NCBI GenBank assembly: GCA_016720545.1
Contig: JADKKK010000004.1
Coordinates: 430,616 to 494,615, forward strand
Source: Myxococcales bacterium
GTDB lineage: Bacteria > Myxococcota_A > Polyangia > Polyangiales > Polyangiaceae
Direction of reading: 5' to 3'
DNA length: 64,000 bases
Shown: piece by piece, positions 18,235-27,898 of the stretch
Layout of the letters: the number at the start of each line of letters is the position of its first letter
How positions within the stretch are numbered: the first letter of the stretch is position 1
Position numbers and translations under genes: made by a program
Notes under the pieces: model-generated
What the model was told of the DNA's origin: nothing
The model's database searches: none
The model's input: the letters and a program-made list of their open reading frames with translations, nothing else

Positions 18235-19361
18235 CCCGAGACATCGCGCTCGCCGTCGGCCTCGCCGGCTCGCTCGGCCTCCTGGCGACGTCCTGCTCCA
18301 CCATCGGATCCGACGGGCAGGGCGATCTCGGTCTCCCCACCGCGGGGGTCGGGCCGTTCCGCCGGCTGGCGGCTGGCGAGGTGCCGGGGATCGCGCCGTT
18401 CGTCCTTGACGGCGAGGGCGGCTACCGCGAGCCGGCCGTGCTTGGCGACGATCCGCGCGAGCCGCGGGTGTGGCTCTTCGCCGGCGCGGTGGGGAAGGGC
18501 GAAGGCGGCGTGCCGACGGGCCCGGTCATCGTGCGCACCTACGCGACCGACGGGCGCTCCTTCGCCGGCAGCGGCGCCGCGCCGGGGCGCGCGGCGGGCC
18601 TCACGCTCGCGCTCGCGCCGACCGAGCCCTGGGAGGGAGGGGTGGTCGCCTCGCCGTTCGCGCTGCGCGTGGGCGGCGAGGTGTGGCTCTTTTACGCAGG
18701 CGCCGGGGGCGTCGGGCTCGCGCGCGCCGCCTCGCCGGGCGAGCCTTTCGTGAAAGACCCCGCGCCCGCCCTCGACGCTCGCGGCGCGGCCCCGTGGGAG
18801 CGTGGCGCGCCGGGGTCGCCCACCGCCTACGTGGAGGGGAGCCGGGTGCATCTCTTCTACTCGTCCGGCGGCACCCTCGGCGAGGCCGTGTCGGACCTCT
18901 CGGCGCGGGCCTTCGCGCGCGTCGACGCCGATCCGCGGACCCCGGCGCTCGACCCGGTGCTCGGGCCGAGCCCCCGGGTCGATCCGGCGACGCTCGCGCC
19001 AGGGGAGAAGCCGCCGTTCGACGAGGTCGGGGTCGCCGATCCCTGCGTGAGCGTGCGAGAGACCCCCGCGACCGCCAAGCGCGCGCATGTGCGTGTACTC
19101 TACACTGGCATGGCCACGGCGGGCACCACGGCGATCGGGTTCGCCGCGCGCTATGGTCATGAGGGGCCGCTGGCGCGCCAGCCCCTGGCGGTCTACGCCG
19201 CCAAGGGCAAGGAGCGCGCGCCGGCGCTGCTCGACCTGGGCGAGACCGGGTACCTCTATTTCACCGAGCCTCGCTCGACCGACGCCCGCGAGGCGATCGG
19301 GGCGGGCTTCGCTCCCGGCGCGGGCTCGCCCGGTCCGCTCGCCAAGCCGGCCGCGGAGTAG
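18231..19361 (+). CDS. Putative beta-propeller lipoprotein
   Basis: 376 residues; the ATG overlaps the stop of the FadL-like gene (ATGA). The signal peptide ends in LLATSC, a good lipobox. The mature part has repeated blade-like motifs (RVWLFAGAVG, EVWLFYAGAGG, RVHLFYSSGG, VRVLYTGMA), as in five-bladed propellers of the glycoside hydrolase 43/68/117 or sialidase type. Catalytic acids of those families were not located, so it may only bind ligand. The overlap with two outer-membrane transport genes points to a cell-surface or periplasmic partner of that system. Confidence 0.68.
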   Translation: MTRDIALAVGLAGSLGLLATSCSTIGSDGQGDLGLPTAGVGPFRRLAAGEVPGIAPFVLDGEGGYREPAVLGDDPREPRVWLFAGAVGKGEGGVPTGPVIVRTYATDGRSFAGSGAAPGRAAGLTLALAPTEPWEGGVVASPFALRVGGEVWLFYAGAGGVGLARAASPGEPFVKDPAPALDARGAAPWERGAPGSPTAYVEGSRVHLFYSSGGTLGEAVSDLSARAFARVDADPRTPALDPVLGPSPRVDPATLAPGEKPPFDEVGVADPCVSVRETPATAKRAHVRVLYTGMATAGTTAIGFAARYGHEGPLARQPLAVYAAKGKERAPALLDLGETGYLYFTEPRSTDAREAIGAGFAPGAGSPGPLAKPAAE

Positions 19362-19417
19362 CTCCGCGCCCGGCGCGGGCCGCGTGATACGCGTGGTACG
19401 CGTGGTACAGTAGCGCG

Positions 19418-20439
19418 ATGCTCTCGGGGCTGCTCCTCGGCGTCCTCTTCGTGACGCCGTTCGTGCTCACCTATCTGTTCTTCATCCGATGGGTGGATAG
19501 GTTCGAGCCCGAGCCGTGGTGGCTCATCGGGCTCGCCTTCCTCTGGGGTGCGGTCATCGCGACCACGGCCGGAGGGGCGTCGTCGTCGTTCTTCGAGGGC
19601 GTCATCCAGCGCGGGCTCGGCATGAGCGAGAAGGACCCGCGGCTCGACGCGATCGGCGCGACCGTGCTCGCCCCGTCTTCGAGGAGGGCTTCAAGGCCAT
19701 CGGCGTAGCGCTCATCGCGCTCATGAGCCTGCTCGGCCTGAAGCGCCTCGACGGTCCGCTCGCCGGGGCCATCTACGGCGGCGTGGTGGGGCTCGGCTTC
19801 ACCCTCACCGAGGACATCCTCTACGTCGGGCGCCAGTTCGCGACCGAGGGCCTCGGCGGCTTCGTGGTGCTCCTCTTCCTCCGTACCGTACTCCTCGGGC
19901 TTTCGCACTGCACCTTCACCGCGTGCACCGGGCTTGGCTTCGGCGTCGCGGCGGAGTCGAAGAAGCTGTGGGTGAAGGTCTGCGGGCCGGTCCTCGGGTT
20001 CGTGGCAGCGATGGGAATGCACGCGGTCCACAACGGCCTGCCGACGTTCCTGGGCGAGGGCGGCGTCCTCGTGATGTTGATCGTTTCTTGGCTCATCGAT
20101 GTCGCCTTCTTTGGGCTGCTCTGGGTGCTCGTGACGCGCGATCGGCGCATCGTGATTCGAGAGCTGCTCGGTGAGGTGGGCGATCTCCTCCAGCCGACGG
20201 AGCTCCGGCTCGTGAGCTCGTACGCCACGCTCGGCTGGCGCAACACGGTCGTGTTGTTCACGCAGGGCATCCCGACGTGGCGCAAGCGACGCGACAAGCA
20301 GCTCGCGCTGGTCGAGCTCGCGTTCATCAAGAGCCGGCGGCGCCGGGGCGACACGGGGGCCAAGCTCGACGCGAGCGAGGCGCGCCTCCGGCTCCTGATC
20401 GCCACGGCCAACCGGCAGGGGGTGTTCATCAGCCACTGA
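19418..20439 (+). CDS. PrsW-family intramembrane protease, frameshifted
   Basis: Polytopic membrane protein of the PrsW family (CAAX-protease-like clan). The key motif FEEGFKA (the EExxK signature) is present, as are TEDILY and the His-bearing helices LSHCTFTACTG and MHAVHNG. The N-terminal part (19418 on) and the motif-bearing part lie in different frames. The break is at a run of four C at 19671-19674, and one extra C joins them into about 340 residues reading ...TVLAPVFEEGFKA. PrsW proteases cleave membrane anti-sigma factors in Bacillus; the substrate here is unknown, and no anti-sigma gene is adjacent. The C-terminal 80 residues are cytoplasmic and basic. Confidence 0.8.
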
Positions 20440-20559
20440 GCCCGGGGCGACCCGCGCAGGGCCGTGGCCAAAGAGAAGGTGGACAGGCGAGGAAGAATCC
20501 TGGCGGGGTCCGTAACAGGCGGCGAGACCCCGCGAACCTCCGCCTCAAGGAACCGAACC

Positions 20560-21584
20560 ATGCGCCTCCGCTCCCTCTTCGTCGCCGCCCTCCTCCCGCT
20601 CTCCGTCTCCGCCCTCGGGGCATGCGCGTTCGAGGGAGCGCCGGAGGAAGAGGAGACCGCCGACATCGAGTCCGACCTCGCGGCCTCGCGGGTCCGCGTG
20701 ATCGGCGCGATCGCGCCCGGCCAGACGCTCACGGCTTCGTACACGTCGGCACCCAAGTACTGGGCGTACTCGTTCACCGCGCAGAAGGGCGACGTCGTCG
20801 ACTTCTGGGTGCGCTCGCCGAGCGGCGGGGACCCCTACGCGTACATCCTCGGGCCCTCGTTCGCGACGGTGAAGAGCAACGGCAACGCGAGCTCGACGAC
20901 CAAGGACGCGCACGTGAAGGCGACCCTCGCGAGCGCGGGCACCTACTACGTGGCGTTCCGCGACACGGCCTTCGCCAACGGGACCTTCAGCGTGCAGTTC
21001 ACAGGGACGGGCGCGCCGCCCGTCGACGCGGGCCCCGGCCCCGACGCGGCGCCCGTCGACGCGGCTCCCCCGGCGCCGGCACTCCCGACCTGCACCGGCA
21101 CGCCGCGGTTCCCCACCACCGGACCCCTGAACGCCAAGTCGGTCGTGCGGGTCAGCTACGAGCGCGACTGCGACTCGTTCGGCGTCTGTACGGCGTGGAC
21201 GAAGCGAGACGAGCGGGGCGTGGGCGCGAGCACGAACTTCGGCGTCACGTCGGTCGACCCGTCGCGTCGCGCGAAGGTGGAGATCTCCCTCGGCAGCTCG
21301 ATGTCGCAGCAGGGCAGCAGCACGTACCTCTGCTCGACCACTGACCGAAACGCGAACTGGTCGACCGAGCTCGGCCTTGCGCGAACGGTCAGGGCGACAC
21401 GCAGATGGAGTGGGCGGACCGCTGCAACATCGCGGGCGGCTCTGGCGGTCCCTCTGAAGTGGGCCCGCGGCGCCCGGTGCACATCTCCTTCGGCGACTCG
21501 TGCATGTCGGTCACCGAGACGCCCGCGCCCGGCGCTCGCGACTACGGCCATCAGATAAAGCAGATGTATATCGTTTCGTTCTAG
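20560..21584 (+). CDS. Lipoprotein with PPC-like domain, frameshifted
   Basis: The ATG at 20560 begins a signal peptide ending in the lipobox SALGAC. Residues about 45-150 resemble a bacterial pre-peptidase C-terminal (PPC-like) beta-sandwich. A Pro/Ala/Asp linker follows, then a second domain with a Cys pair (CDSFGVC). Near 21378-21384 one base appears lost; the original frame becomes Arg-rich, while the shifted frame reads NGQGDTQMEWADRCN and runs to a TAG at 21584, giving about 342 residues. Function is unknown. PPC domains usually hang on secreted peptidases, but no peptidase motif is seen. Confidence 0.68.
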
Positions 21585-21930
21585 TTGGCGCCGCCGGCGC
21601 GGGCGAGGTCGCCGCGACACCCGCGCGACGGCGCTCGCGTCACGGAGTCATGCTCGCCGACACGCGCGGTCCTTGCTGCGCGCCGAGCGGGGAGGCTAGT
21701 GTTCTTGCCAGTCGGCGAGACGCGGGAGGGACGATGGCGGAAGAGGTCTTGAGCTCGAGCTGCGAGGTGCTCACCGAGGGGCTCTCGATTTCGGCGTCCG
21801 CGGAGTCGGCGAACTCCGTGTCCAACGGCTTTGGCGCGAGCTCGAACTCGTCGTCGACCGGAGGCCCCCCACGCGGGCCCTCCGACGCGCGCCACGTGAC
21901 AGGGCGCGATCTCCACGACATCCCGCCGCG
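21585..21930. other. Intergenic region with two competing small ORFs
   Basis: About 345 bases with no recognised family. A plus-strand ORF at 21734-21934 (66 residues) has high GC third positions, and its stop overlaps the next gene's GTG (GTGA), the coupling pattern common here. The opposite strand over the same bases encodes an acidic, Ser/Glu-rich peptide that also looks protein-like. Either, both or neither could be real. Confidence 0.35.
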
Positions 21931-22770
21931 GTGACGCCCACGGCCGCGGCGCCACCGGCCGACTCTGCGCGCAAGGCGCCGGCCCCACCTCGACCGCCCG
22001 ACGTCCCGGTGGGGGCGCGGCGGGGGCTGTGGGCCACGCTGGGGTTCTGGGCCCGCGTCGCCGTGGAGACCCTCGGGGCCAGGCGCTTGTCGCGGGTGCT
22101 CGAGCAGCGCCTCGGTGGGCGCGGTGTGCTCTCGAGCGGCTTGGAGCACGTGCCCGCGCGAGGGCCCTTCGTGCTCGCGCTGAACCACGGCCACGCTCAC
22201 CTCACGGTCGATCTCATCGCCGCGGCGGTGCTCTCGGCAGAGCCCGCGCGGACCGACGCCCGGCTCGCGGACGAGGTCTGTCTCGTGGTGGGCCGCAGGC
22301 CGCCTCGCGCTTCGCCCTCCCGCTGGCGGCGGCTCCTCCGCGCGACGACCGATCGGGTCCTCCGCGCGTGGGAGGCGCGGGTGCTCGCGCTGCCGGCGCT
22401 CGGCGCGGAGGCGGCGCTCGCCGCGGGTCTCGCGCAGCTCCGCGCGTTCCGGCGCGTGGCGGGGGCGAGGCCGGTGCTCGTCTTCCCCGAGGGGGTCGCG
22501 CGCGGCGCTTTCGGTGACATTCGCCCGGGGGCTGGGAGGTGGCTCGGCGGGCTCCCCGCGCCGACGGTGCCCGTCGCCGTGTGGTGGAGCGAACCCGAGC
22601 GCGCCTTCCGCGTGGTCGTCGGCGCTCCGCTCGCGTGGGCGCCGCGCGCCGAGCTCCGTGATCTCCAGCTCGGCCTCGCGATCGCCGCGCTGCTCCCCGA
22701 GTCGGAGGCCCCCGAGTGGCAAGCGCTGCTCGCGCGGTGGCGAGGTGTGCACGCGGCGTCGGGGGATTGA
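21931..22770 (+). CDS. PlsC-like lysophospholipid acyltransferase
   Basis: 279 residues from a GTG. It resembles the glycerolipid acyltransferase (PlsC) superfamily, which moves acyl groups from acyl-CoA or acyl-ACP to lysophosphatidate or related lipids at the inner membrane. The FPEG block (VLVFPEGVA) is clear near residue 187. The first block is LNHGHAHLTVD, in which His and Asp are spaced slightly differently from the canonical HxxxxD, so the substrate may differ. A Pro/Ala-rich 25-residue leader precedes the domain. It heads a group of envelope-lipid and glycan genes. Confidence 0.75.
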   Translation: MTPTAAAPPADSARKAPAPPRPPDVPVGARRGLWATLGFWARVAVETLGARRLSRVLEQRLGGRGVLSSGLEHVPARGPFVLALNHGHAHLTVDLIAAAVLSAEPARTDARLADEVCLVVGRRPPRASPSRWRRLLRATTDRVLRAWEARVLALPALGAEAALAAGLAQLRAFRRVAGARPVLVFPEGVARGAFGDIRPGAGRWLGGLPAPTVPVAVWWSEPERAFRVVVGAPLAWAPRAELRDLQLGLAIAALLPESEAPEWQALLARWRGVHAASGD

Positions 22771-22823
22771 GCGCGGGGGGTCGAACGAGACGTGGGGGGC
22801 GGCCACGTCCTCGCGTCGAGCGG

Positions 22824-23824
22824 TCAGCCCCAGCGCACGTGCTCGCGCACGAGATCGATCGTGTCCTTCGTGAAGCCGTGCTTGAACGCCGCGATCGCGG
22901 CGCGCTTGGCGTCGGTGTCGCCCTCGCGCGGCACGCCCCCGAGGTCGAGCTCGAGCGCGCCGTGGCCGCGCGCCCACCGGATGGCCTCGAGGAGAGGCGG
23001 GCTCATTTTGGAGAAGGGCCGGCGCTCGGTGGAGGTCGCGCCGAGCAAGAGCGTGAGGCGCCGGTTCGTCCGCGCGACGACCACGGCGCCGAGCGCGCGC
23101 CAGAGGCCCGTCGCGAGAGACGAAGCACGCGCGCTCGGAGCGCGCCGTGACACGGGCCAAGGCGAGCCCGAACGCGTCGCCTTTGGCGGCCTCGTCGCGT
23201 CCCTGGGCGCCCATGGTCTCGCGCGACAGCGCGACGAACGCGCGGGCCTCCTCGCCCCGCGCACGCGCGCTGACGACGCCCGCCTTCGCGGCCTGCTTCA
23301 GCTCGTAGCGCAGAGTCTTTCGCCCGCTCCCGCCGAGCACCTCGGCCTCGGTGCCCACGAGCGGCATACGCACCGACCGCACGTGCGCGCCAGCGTCGTC
23401 GTCGACCGCCCGGAAGCCGAGCCGCGCGAGCGTCGCCTCGACGTGCGCGCGTTCGGCCCCGGACCAATAGGGCATGACCGAGAGGCGCACGACCCCGCGG
23501 AGCAAGAGCGCCCGTCGCAGCGCGACGAGGACCTCGCCGAGGCGGGAGGGAACGCCCACCACGGGGCCACGCTCGACCTGCGCGAACGGCAGCGGCGCCG
23601 GCCCGAGCCGCGAGCGCAGCACGAGGGCCGCGCCGACGACCGCGCCCCCGCGCGGCCGCTCTTTCGCCAGGAAAATACTCCGCGCGAAAGGGCCGATCGC
23701 TCGTGGCGAGCTCGGCGTAGTCGCGGAGCTGCGCGAAGCCGCCGTCGCTCGCCGCAGCGACGAACGCGTCGTAGTCGCGCTCTTCCTTGGGGGAGAGCCT
23801 CGCGCGGAGCACCGTGTCGAGCAC
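22824..23824 (-). CDS. FemAB/GNAT-like acyltransferase, two frameshifts
   Basis: Belongs to the FemAB-like peptidyltransferase/GNAT group. The C-terminus shows the family block ending LELDLGGVPREGD, then AAFKHGFT. Three frames must be joined. The N-terminus starts near GTG 23824 (LSPKEERDYDAFV). A first break near 23685-23690 leads to VVGAALVLRSRL and the middle region. A second near 23115-23130 leads to VVARTNRRLTLLLGA and the end. Repaired length is about 334 residues. Relatives add amino acids to lipid II or act in polysaccharide and exosortase pathways. The glycosyltransferase directly upstream, divergently oriented, supports an envelope-glycan role. Confidence 0.7.
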
Positions 23825-23951
23825 GGGCGCACGGTAGCCGACACGCCGGAGGTTCGGGCGCCGTTCTTGGGGCGGCGGCCGCCGGCGCGGCGAGCCGCGC
23901 GGCCCGCGGCGCAGCCGGCGAGGGTCGCTGCGTGCTAAGTACCGCGCCCCG

Positions 23952-25194
23952 ATGGTGAAGCTTCGCGTGCTCTTCCTGAACGACACGTCCCGCAACGGCG
24001 GGCCGGGTCGCAGCCTCTACTACATCCTGAAGTTCCTCGACCCCGCCGTCGTCCATCGCGCCGTCGTGCTGCCCCGCCGGGGTGTGCTCTCGGAGCTCTA
24101 CGAGGGTTCGGCCGAGCCGGTAGCAGACGAGCTCTTCTTCGAGGACACGCTGGTGGAGAACCCCGTCGAGCCGTGGTCGCGGGCCATGGAGCGGAGCGAC
24201 TTCGACGCGAACCCGCTGCGGAAGGGCGTGCGGTTCGTCGGCAACGTCGGTCGCGGCGCGCGCGCGATTCGGCGCCTCGCCGCGCTCCTGCGCCGTGGGC
24301 GGTATGATCTGCTCTATTGCAATGGCACGAACGCCGACTTCTTTGGCGGCGCCATCGCGAAGCTCTCCGGCGTGCCCGCGCTCTGGCATGTGCGGTACAC
24401 CAGCGTGCCGAAGGCGCTCGCCGGGGTCCACGACCGGCTCGCGGCCTCCATGGGCGTGCGCCGCATCGTGTGTGTGTCGGGCGCCTCCGCGGCCCTGTTT
24501 CCGCACTGCCCCGAGAAGGTGCGCGTGGTGCACAACGCGCTCGACCCCGACGACTTCGGTGCGGCGGCCCCCGCGCCCGTCCTGCGCCGTGAGCTCGGTC
24601 TCCCCGAGGGGACGATCGTCTTCGGGAGCCAGGGGCGCATTCTGCCCCGCAAGGGCTACATGGAGCTCGTCTCGGCGTCGAAGCTCGCGCTCGCGCGCAT
24701 GACCGCCGACGAGCGCGAGCGGGTGCACGTCGCGGTGATCGGCGACACGCCGGAGGACTACACGCCCGACCACCTCGAGGAGTGCCGCGCTCGCGTTCGC
24801 GCCCTCGGGCTCCAGCGCCACGTCACGTTCCTCGGGTTCCGCTCCGACGTGCGCCCGTACGTGGCCGACTTCGACGTGGCCATCGTGCCGAGCGTGTACG
24901 CCGACCCGCTGCCCCGCGCCGTCATCGAGTCGATGGCCATGGGCAAGCCCGTCGCCGCGTTCGACGTCGGGGGCGTGGCCGAGATGCTCCGCGCCGGGGA
25001 GACTGGCACGCTCGTCGCGGGGGCGCGCCGCCCGACGTGCAGGGCTCGCCGACGCGATGCTCCGCTACTTCCGCGATCCGGGCTCCGCGACGCTGCACGG
25101 ACGGGCGGGCCGCGCCCGTATCGAGCGCGACTTCTCCGCGCACCGGCAGGCGAAGATCATCCAAGAAGAGATCGAGCGCGCCGCGCGCGGGTAG
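23952..25194 (+). CDS. Family-4 glycosyltransferase, two frameshifts at G runs
   Basis: GT-B fold glycosyltransferase, retaining family GT4. The N-terminal Rossmann half begins LRVLFLNDTSRNGGPG with the Gly-rich acceptor loop. The nucleotide-sugar half holds GSQGRILPRKGY and the E-x7-E type motif in PLPRAVIESMAMGKPVAAFD. The frame is lost at a G run, 25019-25023, and again at 25042-25044; adding one G at each gives a natural C-terminus (DAMLRYFRDP, ending RAARG) at 25194 and about 414 residues. It likely adds a sugar to a lipid-linked or surface polysaccharide; donor and acceptor cannot be told from sequence. Confidence 0.85.
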
Positions 25195-25245
25195 CCGTCG
25201 CGCGGAGGCCCACGCTCACGCTCGAGCTCGGCGCGCGTGGACCGG

Positions 25246-25677
25246 TCAGCGTCGGGCGGCGTAGCGCTCCAGCGCCGACTTGATGGAGCGGTCGAGCACC
25301 CACTGGATGGTCGGGCCGAGCGCCTCGACCTTCGCCTCGAACTGGATGGTGTAATGGAGCCGGCATCCGCCGCCACCCGGACGTTCGCTGAACACCATGC
25401 GCCCGAGGTGGTTCTTGATGGGCGAGCCGCGGGTCACTTGGTACTCGATGAGCTTGTCGGTCTCGTAGGCGACGACCGTCTCCTCGAAGGCGAGCGGGCC
25501 GGGGGGGCCGACCCGGCGCACGGACCCCACCCCGTGCTTGCCGCCCTCTCCGCTGCCGTCGCGGAGGTGCTTCATCGGGGCGCGGAGGACACGTCCGAGC
25601 TCCTCGTGATCGTGGAAGTCTTGAAAGACCTGGGAGATGGGCTGCGGGAAGTCTTGGAGCACGTCGACGGTGTGCAT
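25246..25677 (-). CDS. SRPBCC-family (START-like) protein
   Basis: 143 residues with the SRPBCC/polyketide cyclase fold pattern. An N-terminal strand and helix (PQPISQVFQDFHDHEELGRV), curved sheet strands (VVAYETDKLIEYQV) and a long C-terminal helix (IQWVLDRSIKSALERYA) enclose a hydrophobic pocket. Members bind lipids, hormones or polyketides or act as cyclases. No catalytic residue can be assigned. No signal peptide, so cytoplasmic. It is convergent with the glycosyltransferase and about 50 bases from it. Confidence 0.78.
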   Translation of the reverse strand: MHTVDVLQDFPQPISQVFQDFHDHEELGRVLRAPMKHLRDGSGEGGKHGVGSVRRVGPPGPLAFEETVVAYETDKLIEYQVTRGSPIKNHLGRMVFSERPGGGGCRLHYTIQFEAKVEALGPTIQWVLDRSIKSALERYAARR

Positions 25678-25837
25678 GCCCGGAGTCTAGGAGACCGGCG
25701 CGTCGCGCGCTGGAAAAACCGCCCGATCACGCCGCGCCCGCCCCGCCCCGGGCCCCGCCGATGCGCCTCTCCGAGCGGTCGGGGCCGAGGGCTCATGCCT
25801 TCGGGAGGGGGCCAGCGCGCCACATCGAGCGAGCCTC

Positions 25838-27751
25838 TCACCGGGGGCGAGGTCCGGCGTCGCGGGCGGCGGCGGCCGTGAGTCGGAAGAGCTCAGTCCA
25901 CGTCCACGCGGCCGTCTCCTCGGCGCCCACGCCGTCGAAATGGAGGCCGTCGGGCCGCACCAGCTCGCCTTGGCTCCGCAGCGTGCACTCCTTGGTCGGG
26001 CACACGTGGCTCATGAGGTCGAGGGTGGGCAGGCCGCGCCTCACGGCGAAGCGTGCGAGCGCCGCGTTCAGGCACACCACCCGTTCGGGCACGTCGCTGT
26101 GCCGCCATCGCCCCACGGGGGTCGGCACGAGCGCGATGACGACCTGGCCCGCCCGGGGGCCCATGGCGTCGACGAGGGTGCCGAGGCGCGCCTCGTAGGC
26201 GGCTCCAAACGCGCCATCGCACACGCCCTGCGTGAGGAACGCGCCGCCCATGATGATGAGCGTGACGTCGGGTCGCAGGCGCTCGACGTCGGCCACCCAG
26301 CTCGACGAGCAGCTCGACTCGACGACCGCGCGCCCCGCGATGACGTGGGCGCCGGTCGCGAAGAGCGTGCACGACCCCACGCCTCGCTCGGCGGCGAACG
26401 CGCGAGCGTCGTCCTGGCGGTGGCGGAGGGCTATCCCGAGGAACGACGCGACCGAGTCGCCGAGCGTGAGGACGCGGAGCGCCCCGGGCGCGAGCTCCGC
26501 CGCGGGCGGGAGCGTCTGCATCGAAACTGAGTATTTGCTCGCATACGGAGCGCCGGCGATCACGGGCGGCCGCGGCGGAGGGGGAGCCGGTCTCCGCGTC
26601 CACGTGGGGATCGCGACCGACAGGAAGGAGGCGGCGAACGCGGCGGGCACGATCGCGCGTGCGCTGCCGAAGGTGAGGCCTCGAGTGCGAATGGGCTTCT
26701 CGAGAAAGCGGAGCGACAGCGCCGCGATGGCGAACGAGACCGCGAAGCGGAGCGCGCCGAGGGGGAGGGTGGACAGGTGCACGCGCTCGGGCGAGAGCAC
26801 GATGAAGACCGGCCAGTGCCACAGGTACACTCCGTAGCTCACGTTGCCGACCGCGCGCAGCGGACCGAACGAGAAGGCGCGGGCGAGCGGCCCCGCGGGG
26901 CGGAGGATGGCCGCCGCGATGAGCGCGAGGCACGCGAGCTCGCACGCCAGGAAGCCGCCCCGGTAGAGCCACGGGCTCTCACCGTCGAGGCGGGCCCACG
27001 CGATCGTGAGCACGCCGAGCCCGGCCAGGCTCCCGACATCGAGGAGGCGACCACGGGCGCCGTCGAGCCGGCGCTCCGGGGTGAGGACGCACGCGAGCGC
27101 CGCGCCGAGCAGCATGCCCGACGCGCGGGTGTCGGTGCCGAGGTAAACGCGCGCCGTATGCGCGGGCGCGTACCACGCCGCCATGAGCCCCACCGAGACC
27201 GCGGCGAGCGCGAGCGACAGCGTGAGCAGAGCGCGCCGCGACCGCCGGAGCGCCACCCAGGCCACGAGCGGCCACAACACGTAGAACTGCTCCTCGATCG
27301 CGAGGCTCCAGGTGTGCTCGAGCGGGGAGGGCGCCGCGAACAGGTCCCAGTAGCTCTTGTTCGCGAAGATCGCGCGCCAGTTCGCGACGTAGCCCAGCGT
27401 CGCGAGCGCGTCGCGACGGATCGCGGCGAGCTCGCCGTGCTTGGCCCAGAGCGCGCAGTAGAGGCCGATCCCGGGCATGAGCGCGAGCACGGCGGGCAAG
27501 AGCCGCCTCGCCCGCCGCGTCCAGAAGGGCCCGAGCGCGACGGCCCCGGTGCGCGCGTGCTCGGCCACGAGCAGGCTCGTGATGAGGTACCCGGAGAGCA
27601 CGAAGAACAGATCGACCCCGAGGTAACCCCCGGGAAGCGCGCCCTGCGAGTGGAAGAACAGAACCCCGAGCACGGCCGCCCCGCGGAGGCCGTCGAGCGC
27701 CGGGACGTGGGGGATGCCCCCGTGCTTCGCGGCAGGGCTGGCCGTTCCCAC
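25838..27751 (-). CDS. OafA/YrhL-type acyltransferase with C-terminal SGNH domain
   Basis: Integral membrane O-acyltransferase. Residues about 14-370 are the acyltransferase-3 domain with around ten membrane helices: GLRG (R23), catalytic-type H34 in LFFH, DLFFVLSGYLI, and WSLAIEEQFY. Residues from about 410 form a periplasmic SGNH domain, with LTLGDSVA (Ser nucleophile) and DGLHFD (Asp-His pair). Such fusions transfer acetyl or other acyl groups to surface polysaccharide or peptidoglycan, with the SGNH part completing transfer. The GTG at 27751 is chosen because the frame upstream is Arg/Ala-rich and would reach within six bases of the divergent gene. Confidence 0.88.
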   Translation of the reverse strand: MGTASPAAKHGGIPHVPALDGLRGAAVLGVLFFHSQGALPGGYLGVDLFFVLSGYLITSLLVAEHARTGAVALGPFWTRRARRLLPAVLALMPGIGLYCALWAKHGELAAIRRDALATLGYVANWRAIFANKSYWDLFAAPSPLEHTWSLAIEEQFYVLWPLVAWVALRRSRRALLTLSLALAAVSVGLMAAWYAPAHTARVYLGTDTRASGMLLGAALACVLTPERRLDGARGRLLDVGSLAGLGVLTIAWARLDGESPWLYRGGFLACELACLALIAAAILRPAGPLARAFSFGPLRAVGNVSYGVYLWHWPVFIVLSPERVHLSTLPLGALRFAVSFAIAALSLRFLEKPIRTRGLTFGSARAIVPAAFAASFLSVAIPTWTRRPAPPPPRPPVIAGAPYASKYSVSMQTLPPAAELAPGALRVLTLGDSVASFLGIALRHRQDDARAFAAERGVGSCTLFATGAHVIAGRAVVESSCSSSWVADVERLRPDVTLIIMGGAFLTQGVCDGAFGAAYEARLGTLVDAMGPRAGQVVIALVPTPVGRWRHSDVPERVVCLNAALARFAVRRGLPTLDLMSHVCPTKECTLRSQGELVRPDGLHFDGVGAEETAAWTWTELFRLTAAAARDAGPRPR

Positions 27752-27898
27752 GGCGAGGTTCCTACCCCATGCGGGGCCCGCGCGGCGCGAAATCGCGGCG
27801 CTTGTCCGCGGGGCGAGCGTCGGTGCGAGTCGCGCGCGAGGCCGGGCTGTCACGCAAGCGTCGCGTTGCCGCCGCGGAAGGTGGGGTAGCATGCTCCC

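Noticed and set aside
15621..19361. A 1,246-residue plus-strand frame
   Set aside because: It joins a shadow of the first FadL-like gene, the front of the second and the propeller lipoprotein gene. Signal peptides and overlapping starts show separate genes.
21640..23844. A 734-residue minus-strand frame
   Set aside because: Only its middle part (about 23130-23685) belongs to the FemAB-like gene. The rest is antisense to the acyltransferase and Arg/Pro-rich.
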